From Saitoella complicata NRRL Y-17804 (taxonomy: Eukaryota > Ascomycota > Saitoellomycetes > Saitoellales > Saitoellaceae): DNA of 64,000 nucleotides. A program made the translations under genes and the position numbers. The notes beneath the pieces were generated by a model. That model was not told where the DNA came from, ran no database searches, and saw only the letters and a program-made list of their open reading frames with translations. Positions within the stretch are counted from its first letter, which is position 1. Each line of letters starts with the position of its first letter. Location: contig NW_017566992.1 of the NCBI RefSeq assembly GCF_001661265.1, positions 878,295 through 942,294 on the forward strand, written 5' to 3'. Shown one piece after another: positions 44,388 through 55,218 of the stretch.

Positions 44388-46383
44388 ATGGCTGATCTAC
44401 CCGCAGAGATCCTGTTCGATATCTTCAGTCGCCTGGATCGCCCAGATGACGCCGCTCGCGTTTCTCAAGTGTGCCGTTCATGGGCGCGAGTAGTGGACGA
44501 TAACCTGTATTGGAAGTCAATGGCGGCCAAGAATTGGGAGTGGTGGGAGAGGTATCCCGAGGAGGAAGAGGTTCTCGAGGCGAACTGGCGAGGGGAATGC
44601 TCTGTGCGCTGGGGAAAAGAGCAGATGGCCGAGGAGTTATTCGAGGAAATCCTTGCCCAACCAACCTACAAGATCAAGAGAACGCAAACGCTGGCAAGAC
44701 TCGGTTACGATGTCAAGGAGTACCTCGAGAGAAACATCAACACAACCGCTACAGCGGAAGATTACCTATCGAGACGGTATCATGCTACACAAGTGCTGGT
44801 GCGGATTTTGTCGTGATCTGCCCGGATGGTCTGCTTACAAGTTTGTAGGAGCATATAAGACGAAGAAGAGCATGGGAAAGGTTGGAGAAGATTGCTGATG
44901 GATATGACCCTCCTCTTGAAGAAGGTTTGGCGCTGTTTGGACTTTTCCGCAGTGGCGACGTCGAGGACGTGTGTAGTCCCTCCGTTGCAGTCCCTACGCT
45001 TGTTGACAGGTGCTTCGATAGGTGCTTAATCAGTTCGATTGTCTGGCACTTCAGGCCAAATCATGGATTCTGAATTACGCGGAACTGCCATTACCGGCAT
45101 TTGCCCAGGCCTTATGCCGGTTCATGAGAGAGCATAATCTCACGCCCCCAAGGGACCCTGGTGCGTATCTGCGAGCACACAGCTTCTGCCTCGTTAACTT
45201 TCTCTGAAGTGGTAGGTTCTTCGGCTTATTATCATCTTGACAACTCCTTCCTTCATATTGTTCTGCGCGACCGCACAAGCTTTCTACCCATCACTCTCGT
45301 GACAATCTTTTGTGCTTTAGGTCGCCGGTTACGCCAGGATGCTACATTCGCAGCTGTGGGCGTTCCCACTCATGTTCTGGCATATGTTGGTCCGGCCAAC
45401 GGAGGAGACGTGGTCTATGTCGATCCGTTCAGTGGAGGTCGTATCCTCCGAGTGGAAGATCTCCACGACATGCTGTTACATATGGGAGTTCTGACTCCCG
45501 GCGTTCCGGAATACACAGGTCCGGCACAAACTAAAGACATGATCCTACGAACGGGAAGAAACATCCTTAATGCACTGCAGCGTGGTCATGATATGCCAAA
45601 GCATGATCGCGACGCAGCTCTCTACGCATCCTTTGCCGCACTCGATATTATTGGCAATGGCCTCATGGGACAACCAAGGTGGGTCATTCGCGAACTTCAC
45701 CCGGAAGCCGGTGTTTGGACATCTCGACTAAACCGCATGCGAACCAGAGAATTCCTTAGTCGAATCGTCCAGACGAGTTTTCCCAGCGATATCGGCTTCA
45801 TCGAAACAAAGGTGTTGCCTTCAGTGGAGGACGAAGATGAAGCGGGTATATTGGCCGAAGCATGTTCGGCTATCAGGCAGGAGGACCGAAAGGAGCCAGG
45901 ACCCAAAGGCCGAAAGAACTTGAAGCGAGAACCAAAGTATAGAGTGGGGCAGATCTTTGTGCATCAGCGCTACGAGTATGTCTATCAGGAGAGACAGCCA
46001 GCAGTGGCAGTACTGACATGTATCATAGTTACCGAGCAGTAATTACTGGCTGGAGTAAGAACTGCAGTGAGGAGACAACGGAGGAATGGATACAGATGAT
46101 GGGTGTAGATCGATTGAACGAAGGTCGTGAGCAGGTATGCTTCTTGTTGATCGCAACAGAACGATACTAACGTGCTTCGTAGCCATTCTACCATGTTTTG
46201 GTTGAAGACAGTTCCCACCGGTACGTGGCAGAGGAGAACATCAGGCTCAGCAACCATACTACGGCTGATGTGGAAGCTTTATGCGAACTCAGGGAAATAG
46301 GAAAGTTCTTCAAGCGGTACGACAGTGAACAAGGGAGATTCATTGTAGCCGCAGATATGGCGTTAGCGTACATGGACGAATAG
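44388..46383 (+). CDS. F-box protein with SirB1/transglutaminase-like and YccV domains (FBXO21-like)
   Basis: Six exons: 44388-44798, 44849-44968, 45022-45160, 45216-45975, 46029-46134, 46183-46383; 578 aa. The F-box is at the very N terminus (LPAEILFDIFSRLDRPDDAARVSQVCRSW), which should bind Skp1 of an SCF ubiquitin ligase. The middle part is the SirB1-N / transglutaminase-like domain: SSAYYHLDNSFLHIVL, PITLVTIFCALGRRL, VPTHVLAYVG, VYVDPFSGGRIL. The C-terminal YccV (HspQ-type) domain reads KYRVGQIFVHQRYDYRAVIT, WIQMMGVDRLNEGREQPFYH, VLVEDSSHRYVAEENI. This is the domain order of human FBXO21. The first splice donor has an alternative 6 nt upstream; the others are clear because each join restores a motif. 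Substrates unknown. Confidence 0.88.
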
Positions 46384-46567
46384 GGGGCGAGGTCGTACAT
46401 GTCACAGGATATCTAAGTTCTGGTTGAGACGCGGGCAGACAGTGCATCTAGGGCGAGGCGACTTGGTTCTAGGAGTATATTGAAACCGGCCCGAAAATAC
46501 GCAGCACACCTGAGATGAAGAACTCCCCCAAAAATCCTCGCACAATACAGTGAATATTATCCCAAGT

Positions 46568-47734
46568 TCAAGCAACAGTGTCGACCTGTTCCGAAATGGT
46601 GGTGGGCGGAATGTGAAGGCCAGCTTCATACTTCGCCAACTCAGGTTTCCCGATGAACGTATTCACCGTCGTCAGGAATTCCACCAACTTTCCTTCAAAT
46701 GACAGCAGATTATCACAGCTGCCAAGTTTGAGGAGATGCACCTCGAGTGATGTTTCTGTTGGTGGGATGAATTGCGAAACGGCTTGATCGATTGACGTAT
46801 TGAATTGTGCCATCTCCTCCTCCGTGAAGCTATCAAAGATCTCCTGAACGACAGCACTTCGGTCGCTTGCTGGCAGGCGTAGTTCTGGTCTGTCTTCGGG
46901 GATCCTTCCCCATGCGAAACATTCCTTGAAAGAACCAAAGTCCTTGGCTCCGTCTGACAGGAATGCTTCCAGTGCAGCCTGCTTCATGAATTCGACGGCG
47001 ATCTCCAGCCACAGATCACCAAGACTGCTTCCTAAAGACTTCATTGCCATTGCTGATACCAACATGAAATCGTCCAAGGCATCTCGTAGGCCTGGTACGG
47101 CTCTGTATGAATTCGCCAATGGATCCTTTGACAGGGGTGTACGATCACGGCGATGTCTAGGGGCAATAGGAAGTTCGCTCTGTCGGGACGTCCATGTGTC
47201 CGTAATCTCCTTCGAGAATCTAATTTGCTCTTCATTTGCCAAGCAGTACCTCCTCATCCGATCACGATTCCGTTTTCTGTGTTTCTGCAAGCTGGCCGGA
47301 GAGACCAGAGAGGCAGAGCTGACTTGTGGCTCATACCGACCGGAGAGGACGGAGAGTAACGTACACAGATGTATCCGGTGCACAAGGATAGGCGCCAAGA
47401 TGAGTGACGAACCTGGCGAACCATGGTAGGAAGCAATCAATCCATCGACCAAGCCAACGAGCCGCCTGCTTGAGGAGTCCTGGGTCTGACGCTTTCGATT
47501 GCGACTCGCACCAATCGCTTGCAACTGCGCTCGGGCCTTCTTTTCCTCCTCAACGCGTGCTGTATAGTCTTTGATGAGAGCACCCGTGGCCTGGAAAAGC
47601 ATATAGTCGAGTACGATGGTGTTTGTTGTTTGTCTGTTAGGCGAAGCAGGTGTCGCCTTGTTCAGCAGGTTGGTCATTGTAACGTCCTGTATGAAGTTTG
47701 TCGAACGTAATGGAGCATAGCTACGGGCGGCCAT
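46568..47734 (-). CDS. unknown conserved-looking protein
   Basis: A continuous frame of 388 aa from the ATG at 47734; I do not recognise the family. The N terminus is basic (Arg/Ser, possible organelle signal, weak); residues 35-110 form a charged helical region (DYTARVEEEKKARAQLQ); the middle is Arg-rich (KHRKRNRDRMRRYC, PRHRRDRTPLSKDP); the C-terminal half has long amphipathic helices (GLRDALDDFMLVSAMAMKSL, WLEIAVEFMKQAALEAFL) and an acidic stretch. A GTACGT donor-like site near 47361 could start an intron, but removing it would break the frame, so a single exon is preferred. It converges with the F-box gene (184 bp between stops). Real coding is supported by length and helical pattern, not by homology. 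Confidence 0.65.
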   Translation of the reverse strand: MAARSYAPLRSTNFIQDVTMTNLLNKATPASPNRQTTNTIVLDYMLFQATGALIKDYTARVEEEKKARAQLQAIGASRNRKRQTQDSSSRRLVGLVDGLIASYHGSPGSSLILAPILVHRIHLCTLLSVLSGRYEPQVSSASLVSPASLQKHRKRNRDRMRRYCLANEEQIRFSKEITDTWTSRQSELPIAPRHRRDRTPLSKDPLANSYRAVPGLRDALDDFMLVSAMAMKSLGSSLGDLWLEIAVEFMKQAALEAFLSDGAKDFGSFKECFAWGRIPEDRPELRLPASDRSAVVQEIFDSFTEEEMAQFNTSIDQAVSQFIPPTETSLEVHLLKLGSCDNLLSFEGKLVEFLTTVNTFIGKPELAKYEAGLHIPPTTISEQVDTVA

Positions 47735-48498
47735 TTGCTTTTTGTACCGGTCTACTGTGGGGTGCAGTTTGTATGGGCATACGTTGAATTTAGATCAGAG
47801 CCGACCAACCTTACGCAAAGCTAAACTGATAGGCGGTCCGGAAGATACTGGAGATGCTCCACCCGGTGGTCCAAGTGCGACGGTGGGCATGTCATCAGTC
47901 ATCAGCCGATGATGCCTCGTCTGACGATTTGCGAGCCGCGTATGGTGTGCTCCGGAGAGATAGGAGGGCGTAAGATGAACATCGCCATCGCAACCCGACG
48001 CGTACGGGACGTGCACATGTACAGATCATATCGCCCCGCGTCACTTGAATGTCCGACAACCGGCTATCTTCTGTCATCTACGAGAGCTCGAGGCGAGACT
48101 AGGTCTTAGCTTATCTATCAGTCCCGTCGTCCTTTCATTTGCAATTGATACGGCAATGGATCCGACTGTTGCGCTGCTTGTGTGGTGAGTGCGAGATTGC
48201 GCGCGTCGACGTCTCAACACCAAACACAAACACCCCCAAGGTCATGCAATGAAGGAGTCCTTATACCCGACATGTTCCGGTAGAACGGCAGCAGGAATGT
48301 TCATGTGCTCGGTAACCCACCCGATTAGGACATTAGGAAGGTCATGGTGGAAGTATTAGGTAGCGATATAGCTTTGAAAACCGCCAGAAAAGAATAAGAA
48401 ACACCGCGCGTGACGAACCAAAGAGATACAAAACGGTCTTCCTCCTGTCAAAGCATTGCAGCTTGCGCCTCCATACACTGCAGCTGTGCCGCATCTGT
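47735..48498. other. intergenic region between VID27 and the unknown gene
   Basis: 764 bp with the 3' end of VID27 and the promoter of the unknown gene, both on minus. Only short frames without recognisable content; no RNA gene or repeat supported. Confidence 0.4.
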
Positions 48499-50989
48499 CT
48501 AAAAGGGGCTGTTGACGATATGGCTGCGGTTGATACGGTTTCTGATAGGCGTCGATAACGACTCCCTCGTAGGCTTCCTGAACGCTTGCTTTGCAACCAT
48601 CGATACTAAAAGACGATCACAATTAGCATCATCCGACGTCAGAAAAGTGTCCGCATCCCCGTCGGCTAGCGAATAGATCTACTCACCATCGTGGGGTAAG
48701 GCGACGATGACGTTCTTATCGGATCCGAACTTGAAGTTATCTGCTTTAACCTGTAAAACAACCGGAATTAGCACTGGAATGGCAGACTGTAGCCGAGAAA
48801 TGCCTCACCTCATCACCATAACTCTTGATCTGGTACTTGTCGAGCTGGCCCTTCTTCACCTGCTTGAAGTTCCAAGTAACGACGTAAGGACCAGTACTGG
48901 TGATGATCGACGTCTCCGTCGTGTCAGTACCAGCATTGAACTTAGCGGGAGTGAAGCTAAGCGGCGCATTGCGAGGGAACATGGCAATGTGCTCTGGCTT
49001 CAACTGGAGACGGCGAGGACGGGGTTTACTATCCTTGGCAAACCCGCGCTTAAAACCGAGCTCACCAACGTACTTGCCGTCCTTGACGGTAGCATCGATA
49101 AGGAGAAGGTAGGTTTTGCACGTTGCGAGAATCCATTTACCATCCGCAGTTACATCGATGCCGATGATAGCCTCACCGAGAGCGGGCAACTGGCACTTGG
49201 CGCGAATTCCGACGCGATCGAAGAGACGGATGTCGCCCTTGTTTGAAGCGACAGCAACGAATCCAGTCTCCGTTGTAGCAATAGCCGAAAAGTCGTTCTT
49301 GGTAGCGTACTGCATGTGCTCGGACTCGACCAGCTTCATACCGGACAAACGAGGGTCAATACGGAAAAGCGAGTTAGGGCCGAGACCAAGGACGGTTTTC
49401 TCTCCAGTCATCTGTGCGTACTTGCTAGACGGACCGAAGGTCTTGACGACTTTGTCCTCACCAACATTCCATTCGTCAACAACTTTGCCGTACTCGAGGT
49501 CCATACGGAAGATCTTGGTAGGATCGTTGGGGTTCTGCAAGAGCATAGCACTGTCTTCCTCATGAAGCATAACCTTAGAGGGGTCAAAGTCCACGCCCTT
49601 AAGGTTCTGGACCTTGTTAATTGTCGTAGCAAATTCCAAGCGGTTATCGTTGGTGTGCTTGAATACTCCGATCTTGTTTCCACGAACGACGAAGGAGCGG
49701 TCGTGCTTGTAACCAACGGCCAACTGGCTGTTTTCACCAGCGGCGTCCATCTTGGTGACCTCATTATCCCACTCTTCGTCCATATCGTAATCGTCGCTCT
49801 GTTGAGCATCGGCGTATTGCTCCTCCTCCTCTTCATCCTCCTCGGGAACGTCCGGCATGTCCGTGTCTTCTTGGAAAGCTTCCATAACATAATCGCGCTC
49901 GTCATCCTTGACCTTGGTCCACTTCACCTCGTTCAAACGCTCCCACAATGCCCGCATGACACCCTCCTGGAACTTCTCCTCGGTTTCAATATCCTTGAAG
50001 CGCAGAAGCCATGAGTATGCATGAGACTCATCATCATAGTAATTCCAGATGAACGAGGTGTGCTCGTAATTGAAAACCGGGTTCATTTCCGCCTCCAACG
50101 GCTGGCCTAGCCATGGCTTGTCTTTGCCATCGATGGAAAGCCAGTACTGCCACTGATCGACCTCCGTAACAACAGCAGTAACCTCTTGGTCCTGGAGCAT
50201 AAAGACGCCCTGAGCCGCATCAAACAAATGCAACTCTGCCGTCACTTCGGCAAGAATCTCGCCGCCTTCAGGGCGTGCACGAGCAGGAGGCGCAGTAGTA
50301 GGCTCCGGCGGCGGTGCTTCGTATTTGGGCTGAGCAGGAGATTTGGTCACAGGAGTCTTGGTGGGCGTCGTCGATGCAACGGGAGCTTGTGCGCGAGGCG
50401 GAGTCGCCGGTTGTTCCTGTCGTTCAGGTGCAACATAGGTGAACTGCTCCAAATCGGCATCCGTTGCATTCTCGTGGGATCGCCTGTACTTTCTTTCAAA
50501 CATACACTGGTACATGACCAATTCAAATGTTTGCGTAGAGCCCGTCTGAGAGGTCTTGTCACAGACAAACTCATAGAGATCACCCTTGTCACCGGAGAGG
50601 TCACGCCACGCAAAGGTAACACAGCCGTCTCTCGTACCGGTACGGAACTGAAGAGACTCATCAACCAAGAACGTCTTCTCGTCAGAGAGATCGTCTTCTT
50701 CGTCATTCTCGTCGAACTCCTCCTCGCCCTCTTCATACACCCTTTGGATGACCAACTGATAGTGATACTCGGTAGTCGTACGACGAATACAGGCGGCAGC
50801 ATCCTTGAAGCTGCAGAACCCGATTAGCTGGTAGCTCGACGAGCAGCGAGCATTTACTTACATGCACTCGCGCAACCCCTTCAACGATCCAGGCCTGACA
50901 AGGTAGAGCTGCCCGGAGGGGATCGAGACGACCTCGGACTTGTTCGGGTCGCCCCAGATCATCTTTCCCAAGCTCTTCAACATGAACAT
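48499..50989 (-). CDS. VID27: Vid27 family protein
   Basis: Four exons: 50989-50862, 50810-48809, 48750-48687, 48605-48499; 766 aa (yeast Vid27 is 782). The start is MFMLKSLGKMIWGD, typical of the family; the frame continues upstream without conservation. Exon 1 to 2 joins as RECIFKDAACIRRT. An N-terminal PH-like part is followed by a Pro-rich linker, a second PH-like part (VTAELHLFDAAQGVFMLQDQ), an acidic tract (EEDEEEEEQYADAQQ) and a C-terminal beta-propeller (LAVGYKHDRSFVVRGNKIGVF to ADGKWILATCKTYLLLID). The last two short exons add KADNFKFGSDKNVIVALPHDV and a basic tail. In yeast Vid27 is linked to vacuole import and degradation of fructose-1,6-bisphosphatase; its biochemistry is not known. 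Confidence 0.94.
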
Positions 50990-51173
50990 CCTGGCGGTGA
51001 TTGACTGATGGAACCGCTGGTTGTTGTCCTTCTTGATTGTTTTGAGTCCCGTATACGTCGGCACCGCCACTCTTAATTGAGGCTGAGAAGGTCCGCCGTC
51101 GAAATATCCAAGAACACGGCCGCGGGAGCAGAACAGGGAAAACATCAACCTGCCATTTCCGTTGGACGAGAGA

Positions 51174-52181
51174 ATGCTCACCAGACCTTTGCAGCAATGT
51201 CAGCGTTACACTGCTTTGGGGCTGACTGCTGCTTCCAATGCGGCGCCTCCTCACCTGCTATTTCTTGTCCCGTGTCTGCTAAATAACCAACTTGCACCGC
51301 CTATCCGATGTATGTCCACAGCGGCACAAGTATCACAAGAGTTGCCTCCAGCTGGGGCAGTGCAAGTTGGGGAAGAGGCTCCAGCTGCTCCTATCAAGAA
51401 ACCACACAAGAAGAAGTTACGCAATGCTGCCGAACGAGCTGCAACGAAAAGAGATCCGGAAGCTCCAGCGAGGAGGTGGGGTGCGAAGGCGGACTCGGAA
51501 GCCACGGCCAAGAGATGGGGGAACAAGGAGTATTTGGAAGGTCCAGCGAGGAGGTGGGGTGCGAAGGCGGACTCGGAAGCCACGGCCAGGAGATGGCGGA
51601 ACAAGGAGGATTCGGAAGCCGCGGAGACGAAACAAGTGGTAAAGAACGAGGATTCAGATTCGGCAAAGTCACACCCTTCGGCTTGGGCGTTGGAGAGTGA
51701 TGAACAGAAATTGCTGAAGGAGAAGGAGCAATCTGCGATAACTGCTTTAGGGAAAGTCCCGAAGAATTGGAGAGAGTTTACAGATTTACCGGCATGGAAA
51801 AGACAGAAGTTCGCATTGCTGGAAAAATTTGGAGAGGAAGGATGGAACCCAAGGAAGAAGCTTTCGCCAGAAACGATGGAGGGTATTCGCGCTCTTCATG
51901 TCCAGCACCCGGAACTGTTTGCCATAAATCGACTTGCTGAGTTATTCAAGATCTCACCCGAGGCAATCAGAAGAATCTTGAGAAGCAAATGGAGACCGGC
52001 AACAGAGGAGGAACAGAAGGAGCGTGAGGCCAGATGGCAAGCCAGAGGAAAACGTATCCTTGAAAAGTGGCGCGAGGACGGGATTATCGTCACTAAAAAG
52101 GACAAGCAGATGAGGAAGGAAGCCGAGGCTAACAAAGTTCACAGAGTGGTATCGAAGAAAACGGCAAGGTTCTTCATTTAA
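51174..52181 (+). CDS. RRG9: Rrg9/neugrin-family mitochondrial protein
   Basis: Single exon, 335 aa from the ATG at 51174 (upstream opening is a TTG). N terminus with Arg, Ser and hydrophobic residues and few acids (MLTRPLQQCQRYTALG) fits a mitochondrial presequence. The conserved Rrg9/neugrin block is in the C-terminal half: KNWREFTDLPAWKRQKFALL, KFGEEGWNPRKKLSPETMEG, LHVQHPELFAINRLAELFKI, SPEAIRRILRSKWRP. Rrg9 is required for mitochondrial genome maintenance and respiratory growth in yeast; human neugrin binds 16S rRNA. Between the presequence and the domain lies a 26-residue tandem duplication (see repeat at 51464). Divergent from VID27 with 184 bp between starts. Confidence 0.9.
   Translation: MLTRPLQQCQRYTALGLTAASNAAPPHLLFLVPCLLNNQLAPPIRCMSTAAQVSQELPPAGAVQVGEEAPAAPIKKPHKKKLRNAAERAATKRDPEAPARRWGAKADSEATAKRWGNKEYLEGPARRWGAKADSEATARRWRNKEDSEAAETKQVVKNEDSDSAKSHPSAWALESDEQKLLKEKEQSAITALGKVPKNWREFTDLPAWKRQKFALLEKFGEEGWNPRKKLSPETMEGIRALHVQHPELFAINRLAELFKISPEAIRRILRSKWRPATEEEQKEREARWQARGKRILEKWREDGIIVTKKDKQMRKEAEANKVHRVVSKKTARFFI
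51464..51620 (+). repeat. 78-bp in-frame tandem duplication in RRG9
   Basis: Two adjacent 78-bp copies begin at 51464 and 51542; they differ at only a few bases and code for 26 residues each (PARRWGAKADSEATAKRWGN, then the next residues and a near copy). Short related pieces (RWRNKEDSEA, KRDPEAPARRW) flank them. The near identity at DNA level points to a recent duplication or to ongoing slippage in the linker of the protein. Confidence 0.9.
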
Positions 52182-52331
52182 GGGACAAATCAACTCAACT
52201 CAGGCAGGCGTTTTGCATTGGATTTCCGGCTTGCATAGCGGGTATTTTATTGGTATCAAAGGTATTCCCATTCGACTTGCACCTTACTGGCCATCACATA
52301 GGTAATAACAGTACATCATGCGTGCAAAATC

Positions 52332-52991
52332 CTACCTCTCTGTGGTCATCGTTCTTTCACAGAGGTCCGTCAAGACCTTTGAAACGGTTAGCCATAAGAT
52401 ATCCGCAAGATATTGGGGTAAGTATCACCTTGAGGCAAGCAACAAGATCATCCTCCAGCCCTTCCCCAGGCAGTTTGCCATACCTCAGATCACTCAGTCC
52501 TCCGCCGATGTCTTTCATCTCCTCCAGAACCCTGTCTGTTTCTTCATGCAGTCCCTCCAGCTCCGTCTTAAGCAAATCCTCTGCAACCTCCATTCTCGCG
52601 ACGATTTCCCGCAGATCCACTTGCTTCTGGCCCGCAGCGTACAACTCGTCGCCTACCATCACCTCGTCTCTATCCACGTCCTTTCTCCTGGATTTTTCTG
52701 CCTTTCTCCGTGCTGCCAGAAGCCTTTTCGTACCGACTTTAGCTTCCACTTGGATGTTCCTTCGTATTTGGTCGGTTGTATGTGTTCGTCGTTGTTGAAT
52801 GTCATTGTATATATGCTTGATCAAGGGAGAATTCCTGTCGATTTGTTAGCACAGTTCAGCGATTACCGTTCGATATCTTACCGTTTGGCTTGCGGAAAGA
52901 ACTGTGTGAACTGCTGAAGGGTAACAACATCTTGAAGCGAGGATTTGGAGAGCAGAAATGAGCTGAGGATGGTTGCTTCAGACGGAGGCAT
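52332..52991 (-). CDS. cnl2: inner kinetochore subunit Cnl2/Nkp2
   Basis: Three exons: 52991-52882, 52834-52429, 52376-52332; 186 aa. Exon 1 (MPPSEATILSSFLLSKSSLQ, then VVTLQQFTQFFPQAKR) is joined over a 47-nt intron (GTAAGA ... CGACAG) to NSPLIKHIYNDIQQRRTHTT; the last exon adds VLTDLCER and a short tail. The head SFLLSKSSL-D-VTL-QFTQFFP-A-R-NP-IK-IY-DIQ-QR and the closing GGGLSDLRYGKL match the Cnl2/Nkp2 family, a small coiled-coil component of the CCAN/Ctf19-Sim4 inner kinetochore (partner Nkp1/Fta4). The middle is a Lys/Arg-rich then acidic coiled coil. The gene is divergent from EAF3. The assignment rests on recalled family motifs rather than a search. Confidence 0.82.
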
Positions 52992-53210
52992 GGTCGGGCC
53001 GATTGCACGATAGTTCAGAGCTGTCGATCTCTGTATTGGGTTTTGTTTATCTTTGTGGAGGTTTGGCGGTAACGTTGAACTTTGGATCCGGCATGAGCGC
53101 GAGGTCGACGCGGCGAAACACGCGAAGCATACAGCACACCGTTCTCGTTAACGGGCAGTCGATCCTTACAATCTACCGAGCTCGCAGTTTCAGAGGAAGA
53201 ACGCGTCAGG

Positions 53211-54248
53211 ATGAAGTTCGCCGCCGATGAGCGAGTGCTCTGCCATACTATGAATCTTCTCTACGAAGCCAAGATCACGAAGGTCGAAACCCGCGGTCCT
53301 AAAACCGAAGATGGCAACGACCGTCCTGAAGAAGAACAGGGTCCTTACTACTATGTCCATTACAAAGGCTGGAAGTCGTCGTGGGATGAATGGCAACCGG
53401 AGCACAATGTCTTGAAGTTCACGGATGAGAATGTGAAGACTGCGCAAGACTTGAAGAAGGCACAAGCCGCGTTAAAGAAGAAGCCAGAGAAGAAGGATAA
53501 GGGAACGCCGGCCCCGGGTGAGAAGAGAGCAGGTGACGATGCGACACCTGCAACTGCATCACGGAGTCAGAAGAGAAGTCGGGTTGATGTTGAACTGGAG
53601 AAGGTTTTGTTGCTGCGCATTCTCGTCTATCGCATGGTCGCTAACAGCATTGAACAGGAAGAAGACTATATGAAGAAGCCTGAAGTCCGCATCCATGTTC
53701 CTGATACACTCAAAGCTCTTCTCGTCGACGACTGGGAGAACATCACCAAGAACCAACAGCTCGTTACCCTGCCGCGTTCGCCGACTGTCACGGAGATCAT
53801 CAACCAATACCGTGAACAGGCTACCAAGAAGCGAGCAGGGAGCGCGGAGGCGGATATTTTCGAGGAGGTCTTGGGCGGTATCAAGCTGTACTTTGACCGA
53901 TGTCTGGGAAGCATTTTACTCTACAGATTCGAGAGGCAACAATACGTCGATATCAAGAAGAACTCGGGCGACCAAGAGATGAGCGATGTGTATGGTGCTG
54001 AGCATCTGCTACGGCTTTTCGTATCCCTACCTGAACTTATGGCACATACGAACATGGACGCACAAAGTGTGCAGGTTTTGAAGGACTACATCGAGGATTT
54101 CTTGAAGTGAGTTCATGCATGATATCAGCTGAGTGATTGAATTCACTAACATGTTGACAGGTTTCTCGCAAAGGATCAGTCGAACTTCTTCTTGCAGACC
54201 TATGAAAACGCAACACCAAACTACCAATCGCTGGCGAAAGTGGTATAA
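53211..54248 (+). CDS. EAF3: chromo-barrel/MRG protein Eaf3 (NuA4 and Rpd3S subunit)
   Basis: Three exons: 53211-53603, 53658-54106, 54161-54248; 309 aa. The chromo barrel (about 5-75: DERVLCHTMNLLYEAKI, YYYVHYKGWKSSWDEWQP) binds methylated H3K36; a Lys-rich linker with KRAGDD and QKRSR follows; the MRG domain covers the rest (VPDTLKALLVDDWENITKNQ, IFEEVLGGIKLYFDRCLGSI, YGAEHLLRLFVSLPELMA, FLAKDQSNFFLQTYENA). The protein recruits NuA4 acetyltransferase and Rpd3S deacetylase to transcribed chromatin. The first intron (53604-53657) is 54 nt, in frame and without a stop, so it can be read through; it is called an intron because it has a branch-like GCTAAC, an AACAG acceptor and because splicing gives the family's RSRVDVELEKEEDYMKKPE. 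The second intron joins DFL/KFLAKDQ. Confidence 0.93.
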
Positions 54249-54367
54249 CTGCATCCTTATGCTGAAAATATATGTCTTATGCAAGACTCCCTTCACGCTC
54301 TCCCTTGATAGGTACCTCTACAGTCACTTAATGATGTCGTACACCCATGCGTCGCAACCTACTCGTA

Positions 54368-55218
54368 TCAAACCCCCACAAGACTCGCCAGCCTGCTGGT
54401 GCCAGCACCCGGGAAGTTTCTGATGTTGAGCAACATGCCCTTCACGCTCCGAATCTCGCTCTTGACCTTGCTTCCCAAATCGTCTCCTTCAAGTGGTTTG
54501 AACCCTCCATACGATGTAGGATACGCATTCTTTGTGATTTCCTCCTTGAGATACTCGCGTAAGGCGTCGATTGTCGAAGACATCTCTTTATATAGCGAGG
54601 AAGGTGCTGGCGCTATATCGGGTAATGTTTCTGATATAGACTGGAGAGACTTGGCGGGTGTCGGGAAGTCCAACCCATCGGTCTTTCTAAGAGCTTCATC
54701 GAGTGCATCTTCGTTGATTTCCCATTGTATTTGTGTGGAAGTCTGCGTCGATGCGTCCACGAATTTTGGCCCTTCTCCTTCTCCTGACACTTCTACTTCC
54801 TCCGTCTCCACCGGCGGCAGAGGTGGTTGTCGTAATGCTGCAGTGAGCTGTTCGTTGAGCGAACTGACTCCATCGATGGCATGCCGGTGAAAGTCTCTCC
54901 GTGCTTCTGTAAGCTGGTTGATCATGGGCTTCAGGACAAGCTAGTTAGGCCAATGTCAGTTACAATCGAGCGACTCCTGAAGACAGAACGAACCTTGTCG
55001 ACAGCATACGCTCCGGCTACAGCCCCCGCGGCAGCATAAGCTGCTAGCAGTACAAGGTCTTGACTGATTCTCTTGTGGATAGCGAATGGTGATGGCGATT
55101 GGGCGGCCGAAGGGATGAATTCTTCAGGGTATATATGGATGATGGGCGGTGGAGGAGGAGGCTGCGAAAGAGTGGTCTCTGTCGATGTCGTGTCGGTTTT
55201 ATCACTTCCTGGATCCAT
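54368..55218 (-). CDS. peroxisomal membrane protein, Pex14/17-like
   Basis: Two exons, 55218-54994 and 54940-54368, joined as AYAVDK/LVLKPMINQLTEARRD over a 53-nt intron; 265 aa. The N-terminal part is acidic with a PPPPPP run and a conserved-looking FIPSAAQSPSPFAIHKRISQ, then one membrane segment (LVLLAAYAAAGAVAGAYAV), a coiled-coil region (MINQLTEARRDFHRHAIDGV), an acidic Ser/Thr-rich middle (DASTQTSTQ), a helical segment (YKEMSSTIDALREYLKEEI) and a C terminus SEIRSVKGMLLNIRNFPG. This order and the KxMLLNxRNFPG ending resemble the fungal Pex14/17 (Pex33) peroxins, docking-complex components for import of peroxisomal proteins. The usual Pex14 N-terminal helical domain is absent. Assignment by recalled pattern; moderately sure. 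Confidence 0.62.

Noticed and set aside
47282-47361. 80-nt intron (GTACGT ... CTTGCAG) in the unknown gene
   Set aside because: Its removal would shift the frame of an otherwise continuous 388-codon reading frame.
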